From Daucus carota subsp. sativus (lineage: Eukaryota; Streptophyta; Magnoliopsida; Apiales; Apiaceae): a stretch of DNA of 64,000 nt. The position numbers and the translations under genes were made by a program. Shown one piece after another: positions 56,485 through 64,000 of the stretch (positions are counted from its first letter, which is position 1; each line of letters starts with the position of its first letter). The DNA lies in NCBI RefSeq assembly GCF_001625215.2, contig NC_030389.2, forward strand, positions 44,567,454 through 44,631,453, read 5' to 3'. The notes beneath the pieces were generated by a model, which was not told the origin of the DNA, did not search any database, and worked only from the letters and a program-made list of their open reading frames with translations.

Positions 56485-56673
56485 CTCACCATTACAACCA
56501 AGACCCTCAACTTTCCTGCTAACCACCTCATCAGATTGAGCTCCACCCGAAGACGCTGACGCATACAACCGAGAAGAAGCCCTGCGCTTAGCACCACCTC
56601 TCCTCTTCCTCCTCAACTTCTTCCCCTTCCTCCCTCCCACACAACTCTCCGGCCTCGACGTACACCCTCCCAT
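51966..56673 (-). CDS. CW14-like protein with EDR2_C (DUF1336) domain
   Basis: Nine exons on the minus strand: 56673-56490, 55080-54991, 54878-54405, 54232-54097, 53934-53772, 52930-52802, 52683-52501, 52310-52188 and 52073-51966. All phases close, giving 529 residues. The N terminus [19 protein letters not shown] has Gly2 and Cys4, signals for myristoylation and palmitoylation, followed by a basic patch; this suggests membrane attachment. A Ser-rich variable region is encoded by exon 3. The EDR2 C-terminal domain spans roughly residues 265-525 ([77 protein letters not shown]). EDR2-type domains are linked to lipid binding and defence control; the role here is not known. The eighth intron appears to use a GC donor (CAG|GCAAGT). 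It resembles Arabidopsis CW14 (At1g59650 as I recall), near CRR28 and DUF569. Confidence 0.9.
56394..56482 (+). repeat. GA/CT microsatellite abutting the CW14-like first donor
   Basis: (GA)n with GGGA interruptions on the plus strand, CT on the coding strand, starting a few bases after the first donor GTGAGA. Confidence 0.95.
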
Positions 56674-58950
56674 CTACACACACTCTTCCACACACACAAT
56701 CTCCACAATCTCTCTACGCATAAATAAATATTATTCGATCACCAAGCGATCAAACGTGAAACACAAGAGATGGGAATTTCGTGTTTCGATCAACCCTTTG
56801 AATAAATAAATATCTCTCTGTGTGTATCACATCAAAAGCTTTCGCCACTTTTGTGAATATAAAATTTGTGTATTAAATATAGGGATGTGTAGATTTATCT
56901 GTAGATGAATTCGGTGAATTGGAGGAGCTAGGCTAGGCGTATAGAGATGAAGTCAATTGAAATATCGTAGCATTATTTGACGGCAGAAGCGTTACGTTAA
57001 ATTCATATTTATATGCTTCTTTCTTTCCTCCGTAATTTCTTTTCGTATTTATATCCTTTTACACAACAAAGTGGTAGTTAAAGTATTCGAATTTCTATAG
57101 AATAGTAATTTGTTATGGAATTTAAGAGAAATTTAATCAATTTTTTCTTCCGTTTTTTTTGAAGTAGTAGTTCTAGTTAACCAATTATGTTGGTATTATA
57201 AATTAAAGAGTAAATTTAAAAATTTTGATTAAATTTTCTGATTTACATAAAGTACGAGCCGATTATTAACTGATATTTTATGAAACTTTGAAAATTCAAT
57301 TATCAAACAGAAGTTTAATTTTTAATATTTAATACTGAAGGCCATATCGTTAACATCAGTTGACGGAAGACGGATAAAATGATCGGCTAAATTTTTACTA
57401 TTTTGCATAGCAGTCGTCATTTTGAGAAAATTTGAAAATTTTAGTCGGCATCGTAAATTTACTCACTTTTATATAATAATATATAAAATCACATAATTTA
57501 TAAATTTTAATGAGATTTTAATTTTGTGTGGACTCTTTTCACAATCGTGAAATCTTTAGTCTTTCAATGAAATTTCAAAAATTGAAATATCCGGCAATCT
57601 CTATTTCGATGATTTAATGAATTCGTAAAGATTCTTGAGATTCTTTGACCTTTTCTAAAAGAAATCATCGCACTTCAAAACGAAATAAAAAAACGAGTGC
57701 AACTGAATAGTTTAATAATAAAATTTATGTTTTGCTTTTTCCGATTCTCAATTCCATTATTTAAATAAATACTAATTTACAAGCTTGTACATGTATTCAC
57801 CAAAAAATACTTGAAGTTTAATCCTCGAATATCTAAATAAATATATGCCTTTATATTTTCATATTCTATGTTACACATTCGCAGTCAATAATATGTATTT
57901 CACCCTCCGTCTCTTAATATATTTCATGTTTGTCTTTGACACGTTTGCCAATACACACTTTTAATCGTTAATATCTTTAGTTTCGTATTGATATCAAATA
58001 TAAAAACTTAATCATTTCAAATATATATATATATATATATATATAAACTTAACCCTATTAACATACTCGTGAATACGAATCCAACAAGATCACTCACGAT
58101 TATATTTAGTCTTACAAATTTAACGTAAATTAGTGATTTATGTCATGTTATGAACAGTCTCGACATTGCAAATAAAAAAAAAAGAAAAAAAAAGAGAGAG
58201 TACCAGATATTTTTATTTTTCTAAAAGTCTACAATGCCGACAGAAAAGTGAAGCCCTCCTTAAACCAACGTAATAACTAACCTTAAACCACCGCTTCAAG
58301 ACCACTAAACGCAAACTTAGGCACATAATCACGATTAAATAGCGGTAATAAAACCGAATTAGGTGGGAGTGACAAAGCGGTCAAATGTTCATGTAAACGT
58401 GTGACAAGTGGGGTCCGGTGATGAAACGTAAGATGATGCGTTTGTTCGTGTGGACTGAATGAAGTGCTTTTATTGGATCTTCAAACGTTATTGTCTCAGC
58501 TGTCTGTCACAAAATCTAAATTTGTTTGAATCTATTAAGGCCGTGTTTGGCTCTCGCCTCTTTCGTTTCTGTGATTACAATGTTCTGACCCTTCTGGCCG
58601 CGGATGGTACTGCATTTTTGTTGCCCTTGCTTGGCTTTTGTTGGTGTCATGTTCGCCTTCTCTTTGGAGACAAGAGGCTCTTTTCTGAATTTTCGGATTA
58701 AAATTTAGGGACCGTGAGCTTAAAATAAATGTTTTTTGCTTAAAATAAATAAATAGAGTATAAGTTAAAAGTAAGATAAGACTTATAAGTGATTAAAGTG
58801 TTTGGGAAATAAGTAGAAACCCTGAAACAAAAGCTAGCATTCCTAACTTTTTATAAGTGCTTCTTGACTTATTATACAAACGATATGAATAAGTGTTCAT
58901 AACTTATAATGCGGAAGCTGGCTTATAAGTTTTTACCAAACACCCACTCA
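56674..58950. other. intergenic, upstream of the CW14-like gene
   Basis: No gene. A Stowaway-like left end is at about 57904 (CACCCTCCGTCTC), an (AT)n microsatellite at 58021-58045, and a probable decayed MITE with ACTTATAAGT motifs at about 58700-58945. Confidence 0.45.
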
Positions 58951-59508
58951 GGGTCGTTTGGTTAGGGGTAACTGACAAAGAGAAAGGGAAACAACCCGTT
59001 TCATTTCCTCTGTTGTTGTTTGTTTCATGAAATCTGTCATTCTCTTTCCCTTATTTTGGTTTTAGGTTTATCCCAAATCTCTCAATGATCCATTCCCCAC
59101 CCCACACCAGGTATTTCTTTTCCCTTTCCTGATTCTTATTCTATTTTCAATTATAATTTATTTCAAAAATCAATAACATTAATAAATAATATATAAAATA
59201 TTTTTGAAGATCAAAAATAAATTTTAATTTAGTTTTTACATATTAAAAATAATTTGAGTATAATTTATAAGTCAAGATATTTATAAAACTAATGAAATTA
59301 TTAAATGATAAAATATATCAAATTATAAACGTAAATATATTTGACTTTTTTGATATTATTTAATATTTAAAAATCAAATATAAGAATAATCATATAATTT
59401 TTCATTCCGTTTGTAGATCAAAACCAAACAGGTAATACAATTTAGCATCATTCCTTTCCTTTCTCTTTGTTTCGCTTTCAGAATTTATTCCGTTTCCTTA
59501 ACGGCCCC
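58951..59508. mobile_element. candidate PIF/Harbinger (Tourist-like) MITE
   Basis: The left end GGGTCGTTTGGTTAGGGG and right end CCGTTTCCTTAACGGCCCC are partly complementary and start with GGG. Three-base flanks TCA and TTA are close to the TWA duplication of this superfamily but not identical. Inner AGAGAAAGGGAAAC and CCTTTCTCTTTGTTTCG also pair. Confidence 0.45.
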
Positions 59509-60601
59509 TTAGTGTTTTGGACGTATTCCGAAATCGAAATTAATGTATGAAATAATCTTAAATAGTTCAAAGATAATTGAGAGAAATTTACTAGTTGGAG
59601 ATATATTAATTAAATTTTAGTGTTTCATTTTAGACGTGTCATAGTTGTTACATGTTTTTCGTTGATGGTGCAAATTTGGGTACATTCAACGTAATCGCAA
59701 TTAAAATGAATCTATAAAATATCTTTACATCGATCATGAATAATAAGGAAAATTTCATAAAAAAATACTCGAAGATGCTACTATAATAAAAAAAATTGAA
59801 AAATTGAAAATGTTAATATGAAAAATTTTATATGTTAAATATCATCGGTCTCATTATTATTCTAGTTTTCTCATTTCTATGTTCTATATTTTTTAATCTT
59901 CAGCATCCAATCTAAATATAAAAATCTGAATTGGACGGGACGAGAATCGCAGATTTGACAAATATACAAGTTGTCCAACATTCAAAATGTTTAAAATAAG
60001 AGGTTGAAATTTTCCCCTCAAATATTTTGAACCAAAAACACGCCACTTTTAGGACACCGTACCAAAACAGTGCCGGTACTTTTCTTCACTGACAGAGGTT
60101 TACCCAAACAGCGTAATGTGTGCGGAAGATTCGCAAACTATAAAGCGGATCCTCCACAGTACACTATTCAAGGCAGTAAAAATTTGTAAGCATTGTGGTA
60201 CAACATTGTCATCATATGCACACCCATTTAAAGCTAAGAGTTTAAGATAGATTTGACAGCAGACTTACCACATTCAAGGCTTTTCACCTGCATGTCCAAT
60301 GTTATTATGGCTTTGCTATAAAACACTTACCTACCCATGAACCAACTTTCGTAGATTGCTATTTGTTCATTTGTTGTGGTTTGATGGAAGGAATATTTGG
60401 TTGCCGTACGAAATATATCGATAGTAAGATCTCGAATTGAATGTTAGAAACATGAGATACTAAAAATATGGCGGTTTTGCTTAAAAATAATGGTTGTAAA
60501 AATAGTTAATTGATTGATTAATCTTACGAGGTGCTTTGTCGATTCGATTTATTAAATTTGATTTATCACAATATATTTTTTGAAAACTAGTGAGTATAAT
60601 A
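59509..60601. other. intergenic, no gene seen
   Basis: AT-rich DNA with no supported open frame, tRNA or paired repeat ends. Confidence 0.45.
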
Positions 60602-60831
60602 CTCCTTCCGTCCCACCAGGTGCTTTACGTTACCTTTTTTGCACGCGTTTTGATGCTCTTATAAAGTATAGTTCCATAATATTTTTTTTTTTAAAAAAAA
60701 ATTATGAAAAAAAATTGACGTTTAAACTCTTATTAAAAAAAATAAAAAAAAACATTATTAAACTATACTTTATAAGAAACTCAAAATACGTGCGAACAAT
60801 GAACGTAAACATCCTGATGGGACGGAGGGAG
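60602..60831. mobile_element. Stowaway-type MITE
   Basis: Ends CTCCTTCCGTCCCACCAGG and CCTGATGGGACGGAGGGAG are near complements, flanked by TA at 60600-60601 and 60832-60833. Internally AACTATACTTTATAAGA pairs with its counterpart near 60657. Confidence 0.85.
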
Positions 60832-60833
60832 TA

Positions 60834-61575
60834 TAATTTATGAATCTTACAAGGTATGAACATCATGGTCATTCTAAATATATGGTCATTCAAAATATGA
60901 ACATCTATCAAATAACTCTCTCGATATCGTTCGTTTAATCAAAACTAGTTCTGTGAGATGTTTGATAGGATGCACTCAAAACTTAAGTTAGAATTAGCAG
61001 AAGTGCAAACGAAATTGTGGAAGCATCGTCTTTGGAACTCTTAACTCAAAATTAGCAAAGAGTGTTAAACTAAAATATACAGGATTATGTTGTTCAGATC
61101 GAGAATTAGCAGAAGTGTTTAACTAAATCACCGGAGTATAGTATTTAGATCTCTAAATGGGGCAGTGTGCTAATGATGGAGTCTTGATTAATTAAGGGTT
61201 AAGTTAGTCAGAAAGGGAATGATCTAGGTAAGATGTGAGCAATCAAAAACTATAAAATGTGTGCAAGCAAAAGGCTGAAAATGACAAGGATTAGGCAGAC
61301 GTTTAAGAAATGTGCAAGTAGTTGAAAGTAGGTTGCCAATAATTAAAAAGGTGTGTGTGTGAATCTAAGGTCAATGTCTTGGAAAACTAAGTTGCGCAAA
61401 ATTTGCGAATAGCACTAAATGTGCCCATTAATTTACTCTATCAGAACCATTTTCGGCAGTAAAAATTGGGTAATAATTAATACTACGAGGATTTTTTAGT
61501 TTTTTCTCGCTTATTACAAGGTAAGATGCTTGAATAATTTCACTTATTAGTGACTTATGAGGTACTGAAAATATA
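60834..61575. other. intergenic, no gene seen
   Basis: Contains a loosely repeated phrase AATTAGCA-AAGTG-TTAAACTAAA around 60993-61125 but no gene. Confidence 0.4.
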
Positions 61576-61810
61576 CTCCCTCCATCCCAAATTAGATGAG
61601 CTCGTTGATTTCGGGCACGCGCTTTAAAATTCATTGATCGTATAGCTGCATTACTTATTTTTAAAAATTTATTTTTACAGGTAAAAGTTCAAATATGAAA
61701 TTTTCGTTTACAAAAAAAAAATTTTAAAAATAAATTTCGAAACTTGTCGGTCAATGCACCTTAAGTTACGTGCTCAAAGTCAACTAGCTCATCTAATTTG
61801 GGATGGAGAG
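61576..61810. mobile_element. Stowaway-type MITE, same family as 48898-49134
   Basis: The left end CTCCCTCCATCCCAAATTAG and right end CTAATTTGGGATGGAGAG are near complements, with inner GCTCGTTGATTTCGGGCACG and the counterpart GTGCTCAAAGTCAACTAGC. TA precedes the left end; the right end is slightly decayed. Confidence 0.8.
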
Positions 61811-64000
61811 ATTAATAATAAAAATAAAAGTAACTCACAGATAGTTTATGAATAAATCTCATTATAAAAAAGGTCAGTGAAAATTTATATATTTTGCAGT
61901 TTAAAGTCAGAGACAACTTTAAACCAATAACTTTCAACTTTGCCAAAAAAATTTGACGTCGTTTCAAATTTTTATTGTCGTTATTGTCAGAGTTTTTTTT
62001 ATATAAATAATAATTCTTTTAACAAATAATATAAGCAATTAACACATGAGCAAATGCCGAAAGCATGGAGTATCCCATACTCAATTACTGTTAAGATTGA
62101 AGTACCTTCAAAATGATTTACCTAGAACATTTCATTCTCCTTGTACAAAAGTAGACCATACAGAGAATAGAGTGAAGTGAAATGCACGTCTTAGAAATTC
62201 TAGGTAGCACGAAATTTCAGAAAGAACAAATGGTGTTCGATTGAAGAAATTCGTCAGCTATTCGAATTTGATCAGAAAAATATCTAAACTCGACTGGGAT
62301 AATATCATAATAGCGAGCTGAAATCAACTCGAACTATTCAAATTGTTTGTCGAACTATTAAGCTAGATTTCAAATTACATGTTTCATTAAGTTCATGAGC
62401 CTAATTATTTATTCTTACTAATACTCCTATATAATGTATAAAACATATTCATCGAGACTGAGTTGGGGTGGGTTAACTGGATACTTATTCCCACTAATTC
62501 CTACTGCTCCACTATTCGAATCAAATTCTAACCTATGAAATTTTTTGCCAAACTAAGTTTAATTTTCGAAACCTCATATTCTAACCTATCAAATTTTTTG
62601 CCAAACTAAGTTCAATTTCAAAAACCGTGACTCGATTTTTTTCCTAACTCGAAGCCTCGATCTAAAATATTTAGACCAAAAGTCTGGTCGATCGTTTAGC
62701 CCTCCTCTCCTGCAATCGCTGTAACAAAATCAAGACACAATTAAAAGAATCGAAGCATGCATGCAGGGCATGTACATGATTAAGATTCAAGGTCGAGGTT
62801 TAATGAGGGCTGGATAATGGCAGTGGAGTGGGCTGTCAATATTAAATTGCTCATATTATTATTAGCAGTCTTCCAGATACAAATTTATCAGATTTTTAAA
62901 TTTAATGTGTGTGTATGGTCATCATATGATCCAACCACCGGATACATTTACTCTCTGCCGGCTTTTTAATGCCAATTAAACACCACTGTATTTGATCTAT
63001 CCTCATTATCATTACTCTCTCCGCTATTACAGTACTAAAAGAAATTATATTATTATATAATTTGATTTCAGCTTTATTCATATTAATTATTTTAACCTGA
63101 CAAATGAAAATTGGTTCATCAGTAATTAATATGCGGAAAAATTGGTCTCTGAATATTAAATTTTGAGCAAAATAACTTTCTATTCGTCTAAAAGATATCA
63201 AATTCGACGGAACTAAATAAATTTGACCATCATAAAAGGACGATCAAATAATTAAATTTGATCTTATCCAGTCGAGATCAAATTTTTATAACTATTTTTA
63301 GTCGAGCTTTTCGTAATGGAAAGAATTTCCCTAAAAGAAAATTTCTTTTTAAATGTTGGCAACAAAGAACAAACTTACATTATTATTATCTATCTTTTTT
63401 GCTTTTCTTTTTCCCACAACTTTTTATTAACTAAATCAGTTCCTTTCAATAATAATAACTTTTTAACATGATATGCCTTTGGAATATTATTTGGTTCCCC
63501 CGAAAGAGAAATTCTTAGTGTTAGGCAACAAAGAACAAACTTGAATAATTATTACTCAATTTTCTTATCAACTCAATCACTTTTTTCCAGCAACAATAAA
63601 TTTTTAAAACAAGATGACAAAACAAAGTTTGAGAATCTCAACATAAAAAATCAGCGAGATCCTACACCGTAAAAAGCTTTTGGCGTATTAATGCGAGATT
63701 TTTCTAAATTGGTGTACAGAATATTTCCTTGCAGATACTTACAAGAATATATTGTCACAAGTCACAACTCACAAATAGTCAAGTACGCATCATATAATTT
63801 TTATGCAATTTGATTGGCTCTCAGCTAAAGTAACGAACGAACGATAACGGAACCGCAACGAAATGTCGCTATTTTGTGGACATTATTTGCTGATATTATT
63901 CGATTTGAGAGTACTATTGAGTTGGAAAATTATTTGATGCGAATAAATTAATATTTCACTTTTAACTACCGAGTGTGACATGAACCCGGAGTTCACTATC
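61811..64000. other. intergenic to end of window
   Basis: No gene. Small local duplications are visible: TCTAACCTATGAAATTTTTTGCCA near 62529 recurs near 62580, and a phrase with TAGTGTTAGGCAACAAAGAACAA near 63515 echoes AATGTTGGCAACAAAGAACA at 63352. Confidence 0.4.

Noticed and set aside
56337-56597. Ser/Leu-rich frame at the CW14-like gene
   Set aside because: Out-of-frame reading of exon 1 plus the microsatellite.
58459-58701. 80-residue open frame
   Set aside because: Isolated, no domain or homologue recognised, in a MITE-rich region.

Overview
The window is nuclear DNA of a flowering plant, almost certainly a eudicot. It has spliced genes with short GT-AG introns, plant-only families (PPR-DYW, tau GST, DUF569, LRK10-like kinase, PGG-ankyrin, land-plant GPAT) and AT-rich intergenic DNA full of small DNA transposons. 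A GPAT that most resembles RAM2, a gene kept in mycorrhizal hosts, argues against Brassicaceae. I cannot name the species from sequence alone.

Layout, left to right. 1.4-2.3 kb: h-type thioredoxin (+) with an expanded N-terminal repeat. 3.1-5.7 kb: ankyrin/PGG membrane protein (+). 6.7-8.5 kb: intronless PPR-DYW editing factor resembling CRR28 (+). 9.3-13.0 kb: two DUF569 (fascin-like) units (-), the second without a visible second exon. 17.55-18.83 kb: a nearly perfect 1.28-kb foldback transposon with a 10-bp target duplication. 19.2-21.1 kb: LRK10-like receptor kinase (+). 21.9-25.9 kb: 14-exon TTC38-like TPR protein (-). 27.9-29.0 kb: tau-class GST (-). 30.8 kb: tRNA-Gly(GCC) (-). 32.4-35.7 kb: HIPL-type GPI-anchored protein (+). 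36.2-37.1 kb: kinase-less WAK-type galacturonan-binding protein (+). 43.8-45.5 kb: a decayed direct copy of that gene's 3' half and flank. 45.7-47.4 kb: GPAT, RAM2/GPAT6 type (+). 49.6-51.5 kb: secreted LRR protein (+). 52.0-56.7 kb: 9-exon CW14-like EDR2_C/DUF1336 protein (-). 56.7-64 kb: no gene seen, several MITEs.

Neighbouring genes do not form an operon or an obvious pathway. What links them is history. From memory, the thioredoxin h / CRR28 / DUF569 / kinase / TPR / tau GST / CW14 set matches three related Arabidopsis chromosome-1 blocks (around At1g59650-59730, At1g69880-69920 and At1g27100-27150). The window therefore looks like a less fractionated version of one ancestral block, with the ankyrin, HIPL, galacturonan-binding, GPAT and LRR genes as additions or as genes lost from the blocks I recall.

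The most unusual structures are: the foldback element; the possible sharing of one second exon by two DUF569 first exons; a segmental duplication whose copy preserves the empty site of a Stowaway MITE; CT-repeat tracts abutting the first donor site of three separate genes; and coding tandem duplications in the thioredoxin, ankyrin and TPR genes. I saw no convincing new enzymatic system. All exon models were made by eye from splice signals, reading phase and family resemblance.
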